Of a stretch of 64,000 nucleotides of DNA, positions 1 to 12,087 are shown in pieces. The notes under the pieces were generated by a model, which was given only the letters and a program-made list of their open reading frames with translations, did no database searches and was not told the origin of the DNA. A program made the position numbers and the translations under genes. Each line of letters starts with the position of its first letter. The first letter of the stretch is position 1. Source of the stretch: Coptis chinensis (taxonomy: Eukaryota; Streptophyta; Magnoliopsida; Ranunculales; Ranunculaceae). Where the stretch lies: contig CM027377.1 of NCBI GenBank assembly GCA_015680905.1, forward strand, positions 61,091,501 to 61,155,500, read 5' to 3'.

Positions 1-1639
1 GGTGATTGCACTATTGGTGGTTGCAGCCTTGCGGGTCATGAGGAGAGATAGCTCAAGTGGTTGATTATTGGTTGGTACCGCTCATTACGGCAGTGGTGGA
101 GTAACAATTTTATTTGTAGTCAAAAACCAAACTGGGCACATGCAAAGTTCTTACCATCTGAACTTCAATTCTTTGCAGCAACAAATCTACATACTATAAG
201 AGAAATCATTTGCGGCAAGGTCAATGGTCATTCAGAAAGATAGTTGGATTCTGTTTACAGTTTTGAAAACCACATATATTATCCATCCTTCTTCAGCTTC
301 TAAAATCTCTAATGTAAGAAGCATAAACAGCTCAATATAGGTTTTCTCAAGGTGGCAAGCTTTCAACCGAGTATCACTACTCAAATGCACTTCAAAATAC
401 AATTAAGGACTTATATACGTGCAAAAACACATAATAAGTCTGTGTTAATAAAATGTCTTCCTATTTGGGTAGATTTAAGCACTTCTACTTGAGCTTGGCT
501 TGAGAACAATTTGATAAAAGCACTGTTGACAAAGCCGTAGCCTCAGGAGAAACCAGCTACTGTAAATGACATTTTATCCTAAGAGAAGCTAGAATAAGGT
601 CAACTAAATCAAACACTTCCGCCAACCACTGAAGCACTGTTCATTTCTAAAGGCGATGACAGCGGGAAAGGAGTGAAAGGAGCAGATTTCACCGGATTCC
701 AAGTTACTGAGAAACCCATGCGACTATGCGAGCAACAAATGTAAATGCAACATGTGCTTATTCCAAACATGATTCAAATTGGAAATCTATTTCCAGCAAA
801 CCTACCACAAACCAATTACAAGCACAATGGTCCACCGATATAAGTGTAACTTACACAGGAATTTAAGAATTGCAGGATTTAAAAGGATGTACATTTCTCG
901 TCACACCATGTCCACTAAATATTTGGAGAAATGGGGATTTCATAGATTTTTAGAGAGCTTGGAAGACATTATTGAGAATCTCCCCACTAGACCCCAAGAG
1001 AATTACAGAATTTAAGAACGACGCAACAAGGTGGAGTTCTTTAGATAGAAAGCTCAAAAACGTGAAATCTGACAATCTTTTAACCAACAAGTCTTTACTG
1101 ATGGAAGCGGAAGTGAAAGAAGATCACCACCAAAGAGATAATCAGTCTATGCCCAAGCTGGAATAGAATTCAAAGCTACCCTGACAATCAGTAAAAATTT
1201 CATATGAATCTACTACCAGTCACACTGTCTGTGGACATGCTTGAATAATACAAATGCTCTAAATGTCAAAATCTCTTTGACAAAAATGAGCCAATGAAAT
1301 TCAAATCTAGCTTAGCTTGGAGGATAGGAATGAAGATAGATATAAGGAAGAGTATGAATGAGATCTAATCTCCACTGAAAGAAAGAAAAAGAACGACCAG
1401 GTTAAACTACTCAAACTTGTTTCTTGTGATAGTCTGCTAGAAGCCAATTAAATTGAGGCTATGCAGTGTTGTGCAGAAACATTGAAAAGGAAGAGATAAT
1501 CAACTGAAAATGTTGAAGAAAAAGGGAGGAGAAAATGATGCCATTCTTTGCCAAAAAAAGAAAATTATACCATTATAACTTTAACACCATTGCTGATTTG
1601 AGACAAACATCAATACCATTCTGTGCTAATAATCCAACT
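1..1639. other. 3' flank of the PRS gene, no gene recognised
   Basis: I see no open frame here that matches a known family, and no RNA gene. The small open frames lie in AT-rich sequence without recognisable motifs. Because the PRS coding sequence ends at 1640 on the minus strand, its 3' UTR should lie in the upper part of this stretch, but I could not place a polyadenylation site with confidence. Confidence 0.5.
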
Positions 1640-4600
1640 TTACTGAAATATGCTACTCACAGAGCAGTCATCATGAACACGCCAAATAGTCTCGCCTAAG
1701 AGATTTGCTACAGATAGGACTGTCAACTGGGGAAAGTAGTTCTGCTCCATCACTGGAATGGTGTTTGTGATGATTACTTCTTGAAACAAACCACTAGACA
1801 ACCTCTCGATGGCAGGAGGGCTGGAAAAAAATAATATAAAGAACAATGATAAAACTAAATAAAAAACATGGATGTTTACAAACACAAAAAATCAACATGC
1901 ATATTAAAATGTAAACAACCATTAAAGACACAACACTCATTATGAGTCCTGCCATGTCATTGACACTCATACTCCAGGAAATTCCAATACCAGAGACCTG
2001 TCCTCCCAGATTACGTCACAAAACCTTCCGACAATACTTGTTATTTTGGAATAAGTATCAAAACATAACTATAAGCATCTAACTTTTGGGTTTCGGTCAT
2101 ATGGACTCGAACATGTTTCTTTCAGGTTCCCATTTTTCTTCAAACCCATTGAACAACAGTGGCTATAATAGAAAAAAAAATTCGAAGAAAACAGCAAAGT
2201 CTCAATCCTATAATAGGCTAGATTGATCTGGCCTATGTAGTGAGACTTGAGTCTTGTGATCCTCAGTGCAAACCGATCCAACAATACAGCTAGCACACCA
2301 TGGCTCCCTCCAATGTTAGATCAATATACGTAATGGAACTCAAATTCCACAACAAATTCAAGTTGCTCTTGTACTCAATTACGCCTAGAAGGATTTGACA
2401 TAAGTATAATCATGTATATTGAAAAAATTTAACTACAAATAAGGAGATGATCCTTATAAATAAAAAAAGTTGATTCTTATGAAGAGTATAGGTGTACAGC
2501 TTCTATGGTTCCTTATCTTAAAAGCTAGGTTACATGGACACGTCACTTTCTCAAAAAACATGTGTGTCGACACCGTGTCGACACGGCTAAAAGCGGAAAA
2601 TACAGCAAAGAGAGAAGAAGAAGATTGGTGTGACCAAGAAGTAAAGAAAGAAGAAGAAGAAGAAGATTGGTGTGCGACTTTCCTGTTTTAGCTTCGTTCT
2701 AATTTCTTCCACTTGAGGTGGCGGCGGCTGAGTTGAAACTGCAAACCAGATCTAAGGTTTGCATTTGAGGGGGGTGGGTCGTGACTATTGGGCCTGTATA
2801 CAAAGAAACCTATTGGGCTTCTCTTACATGGGCCGTGTTTTATATCTGTAACTACACATTGCAAACAAGCTTCTTTTAAAAACAACCCACATAATATTCT
2901 TTTAAGAACACATGGTCCAAAACTCCAAACTCTACTTATGGGCAAGTAAACTCTACTACCATAAAAGTATAAATGGACCATCTAATTTAATAAATTTATA
3001 ATTATTAAAAAATTAATTAATTATTCCTATCCGTGTCCCCGTGTCGATCTTCAACTGCTCGCCGTATCCGACACCCCGTATCCGTGTCGGACACCGACAC
3101 GCATGCCCGTGTCAATGTAACCTAGCTTAAGAGGAGAACTTGACAAACGAAGGAGAACCTGTGTATGTCTCCCAATTGGACTTTAGCCAAATAAAGTTGT
3201 TTGTTCTCATTGGGTGTGTCTTTGTCATAACATACTGTTTCTCGAGCTTGCCACTTAATACTGTTTGTAGTTCCATCTAATGTAAAGAGAATAATTACAT
3301 TTTGATACTTAACATCTGAACATGCTTAGAGACTCCTTTCCAAATCTGATATTATTATTTTTTCTGAATCTGATGTGTTTTTTTTTCTGGTTAAGTAATA
3401 TTCTGAGAATCTCACTAGATCTAAAAAATCTCTTGCTCTAGTAGTCATTGCCATTATCATCCGCATGAAAACAACTAGGAATTTCAAATGAAAATTACAG
3501 AAATGTTTTCTAGGACAGCACATGAAAGCAAGCAAAGTAGCTTCCCAATCCCCAAGAATGGTAATCCCCAAAGAAATAAAAATAACAATAAAATCAAACA
3601 AAGATTTTAAGACAAAGTGAAAAACAAAACATATCCGAATGCACCTAATGAAAATATATTCGGTCAGATGATGGTACCTAAAAACAGCATGTGTACTGCA
3701 AGCATAAACTTCCCTGGCTCCCTCTTTATGCAAGAGCTCTGCACCTTTTGCAATAGTCCCTGAAGAAGCAAAAAAAATATATCATTTTTATTAAGAAACA
3801 GCGCAACAGGTAAGTATTTTAAAGATAACAATAGAGAGCATTATCAATCAATGACTCCCTGATGTATACACTAGATGAGTAGACGATGAGTGGGTTGAAC
3901 CCGTGTTGGATCTACCAATATCCATATTTGGATGAAACTTCCTCAGCTAATCCGAACTCAGATTATGGTGCAACCTGAATCCCAAAACCACAACTATCTT
4001 CGATTTCTTATACTTTTGGTTTATTTTATGACAAAAATATCAAAGCATTTACTCTTTGGAAGACTTTGAAACATGAATAGACTATGGAGAAGCCAAAATT
4101 GAAAGAAAATATTTTGTAAAATCAAAAGCTGAAAACAGTTGCTTCCGATTTGGTAGAAGTGGTTTCCAGAGGTTGCAACTGGAGGGAGGAGAGTTGTTCT
4201 TAGATTACGGGCCTGAGAGTGGTTGACAATAGTCTACACTCCAATAGTGAAAGTAGGGTATTCTCAGACTGGGTAGAGACATGTAGTTAGGCTGGGCCAA
4301 ATTATAGCTGATGGATTCCCTCTGGTGCTGGTTAAGTCAATTGGATATACACACAAAAAGTAACTATGGCATCAACAATGGAGTTTTGTGAAGACTAACT
4401 CACCAGCAGTGTCAATCATGTCATCCACCATGACCGCTACTTTCCCTTTAACATCGCCAATCAGATTCATCACCTGCAAAGTAAGAAACAGATTTGAAGA
4501 CGAAGAGAATATCTCGCAATACAAGAAAATAAGATAAAGCGTAAGAATCTAAGAAAATGTTCAAGAAACACCAAAATGTTCGTAGACACCATCTCAAAAT

Positions 4601-7045
4601 GAATATAACAATGATCCGGGTAAAGCAGTAACTGCTTTAAAAAACATGCACTTAAATCAATCGGACCACTAGCTTACTCATAGCATGTATACAATATTGT
4701 GCAGTCGATAGTCGCCATCACTAAAGCATACTGAACAGGACCAAAAAATTAAAAACTACTTCTCAACATAATGTAATTAGACATTTGTAGAAAATGAGAA
4801 AGTACATGATAAATGAATCCTATTACATTTAACCAATCCATTCCGAAAAATAAATAAAAAATAGAATAAAATAAAAATAATCTACCTCAGCTACATTGTG
4901 TGCATGGCGTCTTTTATCCACAATAGCCAAAGGTGCATCTGATAACTTCTTAGCAAAAGCACGTGCTCTAGCAACCCCGCCAACATCTGGTGAGACCACC
5001 ACCAAATCGTCGGAGCATATAGTCTTGCTAGCTAGGTAGTCAAGAATCACAGGCTACAAGAGCATATAACAAACGCAATTTCAGCACCGGCCGCCAAAAA
5101 CAAATCTCAAGAAGAGAAGTAAACATCAAAAGCTGAGACGAATAAAACAAAAACCTAAAACAGTAACACTCCCAGTAATTTAAGGTTGTACCTGACCATA
5201 CACATGGTCAACAGGAATGTCGAAGTATCCCATGGACTGTCCAGAATGAAGATCACAAGCTAAAACACGATTTGCACCTGCTTCTGTGATAAGATTTGCA
5301 ACAAGTTTGGCTGCGATGGATTCACGCCCTTGTGTCTGTAATAACATTTCAGGAGCACAGACAATAGTCAGACATTATATGAGAAGTTGTAAATATTGAA
5401 ATATAAACTGAAAGCGTAGGCATGTAGCCAACAACTAAATATACTCCATGTACACTGACAAAACGGTGCATAACTTACTGTTTATACCACAGAGAAAAGA
5501 AAGGCTTCAACTTACTGTTTATCATTTTAAAAGAGTTTATTGTTAAAGTATAGGGTTAATTAGACAAAACCCCCCAATTATATACCGGTTTAGACTTAAA
5601 TACCCATTTTGTTGCAAAATGGTTGGCATTTCAATTATTTCCAAGACTACCCTTATTTGACCATTCCATCTTCTTCCCCAATCACTCGGCCTCCCCAACC
5701 CCAACTTGATTCCACAATACAATGACAACCCAAATCCCATAACCCCAAAACCAATAACATACTAAACCTTAGGTAAATCCAAGGATACTCAATTTCAATG
5801 TCCAAATACTCAATTATTCTAAACATTAGTCCAAACCAAATTGGATTGAGTGGGTTTGACTAAAAATTAAAACCTTCCGTTCCAAGAGAGCTGACAATAT
5901 AGTTTCAACAATTTACCAAGTAGGTATCGTTTCAAATTCTTGGTACTTGGGTTATAATTTTGTATAAATATGTATAGATATGGTGGTGGTAATGTAGCAA
6001 AAATGGAGTAGGAGAGTGATCGAGGAAAAAAATAATAGGGGCAGTTCTGGAATTAAGTGAAACATCAACCAACTTGGGTATTTAAGTCTAATGATTTAAA
6101 CAACAAGGGGTTTAATCTAAACTGGTACATACTTTGGGGGGTTTAGTCTAATTAACCCTAAAGTATATTAGAGGTTCCATAGATTGCACTTTTGTGTCTA
6201 GGTAAGCTATTTAGCTTTAAGAAACTAACTAAAACTTGGAAAATTGTACAAGGACAAAAAAAAAAAAAAAAAAAAAAAAACCAAATGCAAGTCTATCCAA
6301 AGGCATACTTAAAGTCTGAGAATAAATACCTTTCTGTCTGCTCTAGCGTATCCAAAATACGGAATCACTGCAGTAATAGTCTTAGCTGATGCTCTTCGAC
6401 AAGCATCAATCATTACCAAAAGCTCCATAAGATTCTCATTTGCTGGAGGACATGTTGGTTGGACTAGATATACATCACAACCTCTAACACTTTCTTGTAA
6501 TTGTACATAAATCTCGCCATCAGCAAACCTCTTTATATTGATCTTTCCAAGCTCCAAACCCATGTAGCATGCAATTTCCTTTAGGAACATATGAAATCGA
6601 TTAAAAACATTGGATTACTAACTTTACAAATCATTGGAGTTTGAGTGATTATACCTGAGAAAGCAATGGATTAGCAGTACCAGAAAAAATACGCAACCTA
6701 TTATCATTCTTGTTAACGAAAATTCCAGGCTGTCTAGCAGTGAGAAAACCAGGAATATTATTATTATTTCCATTCAAATTAGGAATGCAAGGTTTCCCAT
6801 TCTCAGATTTCAATGGCTCCTCCAAAACTCTACATCTCTGTCCAAAAACATATTCATCACTTTACTCAATCATATCTTTAAAATAATAATAATAAAATAA
6901 TAATAATAATAATAATAAAGAAATGAAAACTAACCACGTCAGTTCGAGGAGAGAATCGATTGTTTAAAACGAAGGTGGTGTTGCGGGTTAGAGATGAACG
7001 AGAAGTTAGAGACGAAGAAGAAGATAGACTAATTGACGAAGCCAT
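1640..7045 (-). CDS. PRS2: Ribose-phosphate pyrophosphokinase, chloroplast (PRS1/PRS2 type), 8 exons
   Basis: The enzyme makes PRPP from ribose 5-phosphate and ATP, feeding purine, pyrimidine, NAD, histidine and tryptophan synthesis, here probably in plastids. By eye the exons are 6935-7045, 6655-6837, 6330-6578, 5192-5335, 4886-5053, 4404-4473, 3678-3759 and 1640-1820. All introns are GT-AG, and the join is 1188 nt (395 aa plus stop), normal for the family. Residues 1 to about 45 are Ser/Thr-rich and look like a transit peptide. Motifs seen: FSGTANP near residue 89, FADGEI in exon 3, the Mg/ATP-site DLHSGQ at 209-214, the flexible-loop KRRH at 276-279 and the PRPP-binding [10 protein letters not shown] at 301-310. 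Position 280 is Ala where I recall Gly being usual. No break is visible. Introns 3 and 7 contain MITEs. The choice of PRS2 over PRS1 rests on the TOM2B neighbour and is inference. Confidence 0.95.
2525..3125. mobile_element. MITE (hAT-type) in PRS intron 7
   Basis: This 601-bp element begins CTAGGTTACATGGACACG and ends with the inverted counterpart CGTGTCAATGTAACCTAG (one mismatch). Subterminal GTGTCGACACCGTGTCG-like and GTGTCGGACACCGACACG-like motifs lie inside both ends. Flanks CTTAAAAG (2517-2524) and CTTAAGAG (3126-3133) match at 7 of 8 positions, as expected for an aged 8-bp hAT target duplication. It carries no coding sequence of its own and lies wholly inside intron 7 (1821-3677). Confidence 0.75.
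5552..6159. mobile_element. MITE in PRS intron 3
   Basis: A 608-bp element opens with AGGGTTAATTAGACAAAACC and closes with its inverted form, GGTTTAGTCTAATTAACCCT. A second inverted block follows just inside each end (TAGACTTAAATACCC on the left, GGGTATTTAAGTCTA on the right). Both flanks read AAAGTAT, a 7-bp match, although a TA-only duplication (mariner type) cannot be excluded. There is no coding capacity. It lies within intron 3 (5336-6329) and leaves the splice sites untouched. Confidence 0.7.
6256..6280. repeat. Poly-A tract in PRS intron 3
   Basis: A run of 25 A on the plus strand, so a U-rich tract in the PRS pre-mRNA, about 50 bases before the next donor side. Its length may vary between assemblies. 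Confidence 0.8.
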
Positions 7046-7100
7046 TTGAATTGTTAGGGTTTTGAGGTCTTGTCTGGTTTTTTGTCACTGCATTTTGTTT

Positions 7101-7110
7101 GTTTTTATAG
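7101..7110 (-). promoter_or_regulatory. Probable TATA box of the PRS gene
   Basis: Read on the minus strand the sequence is CTATAAAAAC, about 57-65 bases upstream of the PRS ATG at 7045. The position suits a core promoter with a short 5' UTR. No other TATA-like element lies closer to the start. Confidence 0.5.
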
Positions 7111-7689
7111 TGAAGAAAAAAAACAGGATGGGTTTAAGGATTGTATTTTCCCACACGACTGGTTTTGTTGAAGTGGAGGTGGGGTTTTATTTGATGAGAG
7201 GCAGGGAGGGAAGGTATTTTATTTGGGATTGACACGTGGCCTAACTGTTTGCCAAACACACTCCTGATTAGGTTTCTGTAAGAACTAAGTCCCCGTATAT
7301 CTTTATTTTTTTGGAGTGAAATTCAAATGTTTTGGGAAATTTTTTATTCTTCTTTTTAAGAATTCTAAATAGGGAATCTATTAGCAATTAAGAAACGCTT
7401 AAAAAGTAGTCATGAATACAATTCCTAATCTGTGTGGCATGCCCTACCCAGATATTTTGGATGCTTTCGGCAACCTATGGAGTATCGACCACGCCTCTAG
7501 TCTTATAGCACCCCAACCATGGCTTTAGACTTCTGTCAGTTCGGTGTCAATATACCACAAGCAAACTTATTTGAGAGTCATAATTTGAGGGGTGGGACAT
7601 GAGGGTGTCGCCACCCGCCCGTATACATGGTTCTGGAGATTCAATGTACCAGCGTCACAGCGTGAGAATCAATATGAACAATGAATATA
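7111..7689. other. Upstream region of PRS, no gene seen
   Basis: Non-coding sequence between the PRS promoter and the start of repeat copy A. Nothing beyond generic AT-rich sequence is recognisable. Confidence 0.5.
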
Positions 7690-8090
7690 TGATTAGTAAC
7701 AACTTTAACTCCTGACAATGATTAATACTTGTATAGTTGTATGTTAATGGTATGCTCTAATTTATATATGGTACGACAAGAATAAATGCAAGATTCAACG
7801 AACAGTCCTGAATATGGCAACGCCGTGGGAAGATGGAAAGAGTGCGAGATACTATAGGACAAGGCACATGATGTGGAGACTAAAGATCAACCAAGGGCAA
7901 TGGATCCCAGCACACCAAGATGGATCAAACTGAATTTTGACTCTACAAATACTAAATCTAATAGAGACGCGACATGTTTGTTGTTGTCGCTTTTAAGTAA
8001 GTTCACACAACCCATATGTAAAGGGGTAAAATTTGTTTATCCTCTACATAACAAAAATAATTTGATTGATAGTATTGACTAAACTTCTTA
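7690..8090 (+). repeat. Degenerate repeat copy A, left half
   Basis: This segment is similar to 35340-35600 (for example ATAAATGCAAG and CAGTCCTGAA words in the same order, and a shared GGATCAAACTGAATTTTGAC). Its right end is similar to 16500-16580. Its continuation is at 12341-12765; the 4.25-kb element at 8091-12340 splits it. It has no intact coding sequence. The parent family is unknown; it may be part of a retroelement. Confidence 0.65.
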
Positions 8091-8421
8091 AAGCATCATC
8101 AACGCATTTTTAAATTTTGTTGTGACACATCATCATTTTTAGGAGCGAAAAATTTCTAAAAGGAAGGGATGAAACAATGCGGTCTGAGCAAATTTTGCTA
8201 AAAAAATTTGAACGGGTCAAGTTGTCCCGTCCCACTCCAATTTTTTTTAAAACGGGAGTAGTTGTCCCGTGCACTCTATTAGCCCATTTTATTTGAAAAC
8301 GCGCGAACAATGTTCCAGTAACATTTGCCCCGCCAGAACTCACCAACATAACTCAAAATTCAAACCTTCAATCACCCAATAAAAATTCGATTTTCAACCA
8401 AATTTGTTTATGTTTTTTGCA

Positions 8422-10678
8422 ATGGATCAACGTCGTCGAGCTGGACGTAAGAAAACTGTTATGCGTGGCTCGGGGAGTTCAAATCCTCCGGAAAATGAGA
8501 GTGAACTCGTACCAGAAAATGATTTCAATTTTCCACAGAGATTGAGTATTGTTGATCATCCGACATTGGCTCCCAATCCAGACATGCATGTTTCGTGTTT
8601 ATATAACACTGACGAAGTAAGTATGAGTTTATGAACGTTGTTTAATTGATTTTGATTTAAAATCGTGTTTAAAATTTAACGTATACTAACTGTTTGATTA
8701 AATGCCTCAACGTATAGAAAATGAGTTCGACGAGATGGAGATGCTTAATGCCGAAAGTATTAAAGACTTCGAGTCATCTAGTGGAAAGAGGGGAGGAAAT
8801 GGAGCACGTAAGAGCTCGAATTTCGGGGAACACCTTTTGGTCCATTGATATCGGTAATGCGAAAGCATTGGACCGATCGTCCCATCGATATTTGCATTGG
8901 CAAAACGATGGTGGCACACCACGCACATTTTTCACCTTCCATGTGGTGAGATTGGTATCACACCACTTGATTTTACAATGCTAACGGGTTTAAGTGTGGG
9001 CGAGAAGAAGCCAGTTTTGTTTGATTCAAGTATCGAAGATGATTTTGAAAGGTTGAAGACTCTACTACCTTCGTTGTTTGTGTTGAAGGTAGACTTGTTT
9101 CAGAGAATATGGATGGCAGATATATTTTGAACCTGTACATCAGAGAAAAATTCATGCACCGATTGAGTATTGAATATTGTTTAGAACATGAAGTTGACGC
9201 CCTATATTTGGACCCAAACTCAAGGAAGAGGATGGGTTTATCGAGATTTTTGTTATATTTTTTGGCCAAGTTGGTTTTACAACGGGGAAAATCGGGGTTC
9301 GGTTTGGTTGGTTAGCGCCTTTGGTAGACCTTGATAGCTTGGAAGATTTTGATTGGGGAGGTGCTTTCATGGCACATTTATATCTGAGGGCTTGATTTGT
9401 TTGTACAAACAAATCAAAATGGGAAGCAATGCAACGGAATTACTTGGATACTCTGGGTAATTCAATAGGATTTAACTTTTAAGATATAAGCTTTTATTTT
9501 GTTAGTTAAATATTATATAATTTAAATTAATTATATACACTTTCATTTGATTATTTCAAGATCTTGGTGGTATGAGTATTTGGCTTGCTTAAACCCTATA
9601 ATCGAAAAGAGGATTGGGATAAGGACTTATGGCCTCGCCTACGAGGGGATGGGCTGTTTTTGGTCATGCTAGATTAAAGGAAGAGGTCCATAATGATCTT
9701 CAAGCTGCTAGGATCAAAATAGAGACGAAAAGTATGAAATCTATTGTTTGGAGTCCGTGGCAAGGTTCTCAATTTGAAAATATGCATATCTGTCAGCATA
9801 TATAGTACTCTAATGTCGTTAAAAAGATTCATATTGCAAGCCCCTGATATACGTGCTTGGTTCCTTGGAGATAGGGTGACTATGCAAACCATTGGATATA
9901 TGTATATTCCTGCTCCCCCACTCACAGATATGCGTGCCATGGATGTTTCAGAGAATTTGATTGAACGGTATCGCGTTGAGAGTGTGTGGCCGTGTTTTAC
10001 AGATTATGTTGATGTGAACTCCAGTCTTGATTATGAGACTTATTGGCGAGAAAGTTTCTAGGGAAGCCTATCTCATGGGTCCATCAGATAGAGGTGCAAA
10101 CATGGATGTCGAACTAGTCGAGTTTTAGGGAGACGCCCAATTCCTTTAACCCGCAAGTTCCACAAGATCATCCGGAGTATATCATGGTTATACACCCCCA
10201 CCTAGTGATCCATATGACCCATGGTCATACTGCATTGTTAGTTCTCAGGGAATGGAGACCACATTTCACTTGGAGCGTCCGGTGCTTGTACCTGATCTAC
10301 AACAGTTTAATAAGGTATATTTATATTTCATTATGTTAATTTAAACACACTATGTATATTTAACTTATATACAATATTGACACAATGCAAAAAACAGATG
10401 AAAGGCAAATCAACCAGGGGCTTCGAGCTAGTTTAATTGAGCACACTCAACAAAGATTATGGCTATTTAGCGAAAAACTAATGCAAAAAGAAAAAGCGGA
10501 AGTAGGATGGTGAGATGACAAACTAATTGGAAGCCTTGGTAATTTTATTATATGTTTTACATTTTCATTTTATATATATATATATTCAATTTTATATTTT
10601 AATTGTATTGTGTTGATGTTTCAGAGAATTGCTACTGATATCATGCAACAAAGCAAAGGTTCTAATAAGAGGGCTTAA
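8422..10678 (+). pseudogene. Plant mobile domain (PMD, MAIN/MAIL-like) pseudogene
   Basis: The translation resembles the plant mobile domain of transposon-borne and domesticated MAIN/MAIL1-like proteins: a basic N-terminus (MDQRRRAGRKK), a first donor near 8616, then HTTHIFHLPCGEIG followed by LTGLSVG near 8930-9000. Further on come DFDWGGAFMAHLYL near 9345 and a C-terminal block ending with YIPAPP and a Tyr/Trp-rich tail (9760-10061). The matches lie in different frames with stops between, for example the change near 8870 and the break near 9130. Later weak coding stretches end near 10678. PMD proteins of transposons have no proven enzymatic role; domesticated relatives act in gene silencing. 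It is the largest gene of the 8091-12340 element and is not functional as read. Confidence 0.75.
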
Positions 10679-11064
10679 AACGAGAGGGAGTGGCGGAGAG
10701 CGGTCGAGGCGGTGCTCCATAGTGTTATATTGCACTATTTTGTAATAATTTAGTTATGTCATTGTTTTTGTTGTTGGTTGTTGGTTGTTGTTGTTTTTTA
10801 GGGTTTGAACAGGTTTTTGAGAATCTTAACAGGTTTAGGTATATGAATTATGTTGATTAAACAAAGGAGGCTATGTCCAATTTTTTTTATGCATTAAATT
10901 AATTATTACATTACGTTAATTTAAATTCAAGACATTACGTTAATTATTAGTTAGAATCTATACATGCTTTTTATTATGTAGACAAATAAATTCTCATGTG
11001 AACAATCAAGCCCATGTGAACGTGACTAATAAGCCCATGAGCCTCAATTTATTATTCCTCCAAT

Positions 11065-11155
11065 CAATTTATATCCGTTGGCATTATTCCCAAGGGGGGA
11101 TCAATTTATATCCGTTGGCATTTATTCCCAACGGATATATTTCTATCCGTTGGGC
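11065..11155. repeat. ATCCGTTGG repeats upstream of the Cys-rich gene
   Basis: The word TATATCCGTTGGCATT occurs twice as a direct repeat. It is followed by an inverted pair (CCCAACGGATAT and ATATCCGTTGGG is the general form) just before a TATA-like GCATATATATTC. The same CCCAACGG core is repeated at the far end of the element (11943-12087). These could be binding sites of an element-encoded protein or promoter elements for the gene at 11243; that is inference. Confidence 0.6.
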
Positions 11156-11242
11156 CTTTGCATATATATTCAAAGTCATTTTCATTTCTCACTTCAACTT
11201 CTCATTTTCATTCTCTAATCTTTCTCAACTTCAACTACCAAT

Positions 11243-11596
11243 ATGGGCGGATCAAATATTGTCCACATTTCTACACTTGAGATTTGTCAGTGGTGTAAGG
11301 AAGTTGGTCATTACGCTACTTCATGTCCATACATTAACATCAAATACCCAAACCCTGAATGCAACGGCATGATAATAGTGGTCATAACTATCAATGATGA
11401 TGGAACATTGGAAGACAAAATTCTAAAGTGTGATGTTGATGATTGTCCCTCAAATATCAACATCTATCATTCAAAAAAGGTTGACATACCTGTATGTCAT
11501 TTTTGCAAGGAAGCAGTAGATTTCTGCCCTAGGTGTGGCTTGTGCGATCAATGCAATCCTTCAATGTGTGGTGGAGAAACAAGTCGTACCTCTTAG
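11243..11596 (+). CDS. Small cysteine-rich zinc-knuckle protein carried by the TTA-flanked element
   Basis: This intact 117-codon frame starts at ATG 11243, about 70 bases after a TATA-like box. Near residue 14 it has a CCHC zinc knuckle, CQWCKEVGHYATSC (C-x2-C-x4-H-x4-C). The middle part contains another CX4C-type pair, and the C-terminal third is cysteine-dense, with CHFCKEAVDFCPRCGLCDQC followed by a further Cys, suggesting a second zinc-binding module. There is no signal peptide or membrane segment. It lies downstream of the PMD pseudogene in the same orientation and inside the element's inverted repeats. Unlike its neighbour it has no break, so it may be under selection or young. I do not recognise the exact family. 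A nucleic-acid-binding role is suggested by the knuckle only. Confidence 0.6.
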   Translation: MGGSNIVHISTLEICQWCKEVGHYATSCPYINIKYPNPECNGMIIVVITINDDGTLEDKILKCDVDDCPSNINIYHSKKVDIPVCHFCKEAVDFCPRCGLCDQCNPSMCGGETSRTS

Positions 11597-11942
11597 AATT
11601 TAAGTGTAGGATATGTAATATTTGTATTTTGTTTAATTCCCTAGTGTATTGTCTTTAATTGTTTTGCATGTGTTTTTAAGTCCGTAGAATTTTATAAGAT
11701 GTTTTGTATTTTTATTTCAAATTAAGTTGTAATGTTTTTCATTTCTAGTTGAGTTGATTTGTTTTTAATTTCAACTTATAAACAAACACATTTTTTCAAG
11801 AAAATATACTTTCATTAAAACAAAATACAATTTTATTTAAAGAAAAACATACACGTAAAAATAATAAAACAGATTACAACATAAAATTTAAATAAATTAG
11901 ACGCTTAAAACATAATCTAATACCACTCAAATACATGTTCAG

Positions 11943-12087
11943 CCCAACGGTACAATTTTTGCAAATCTTCTAATAATCGTTCAGCCCAACGGTACAAAAA
12001 GCCCAACGGTATAATTTTTTGTAAATCTTCTAAAATCGTTCAGCCCAACGATTGCAAAAAGCCCAATGGTAATAAAACCCAACGGTA
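11943..12087. repeat. Subterminal CCCAACGG repeats
   Basis: The word CCCAACGGTA or a one-base variant (CCCAACGAT, CCCAATGGT) occurs about six times within 150 bases, close to the right inverted repeat of the 8091-12340 element. The same core lies inverted and direct at 11065-11155. Repeated subterminal words often serve as transposase-binding sites in plant DNA elements; the role here is inferred. Confidence 0.65.

Noticed and set aside
61..1166. Small plus-strand open frames near the left edge
   Set aside because: No domain, no codon bias and no splice structure suggesting a gene; they lie in the 3' flank of PRS.
3326..3733. 135-codon minus-strand open frame
   Set aside because: Only its first part is PRS exon 7; the rest is read-through into intron 7.
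4829..5050. 73-codon minus-strand frame as a separate gene
   Set aside because: It is PRS exon 5 with read-through into intron.
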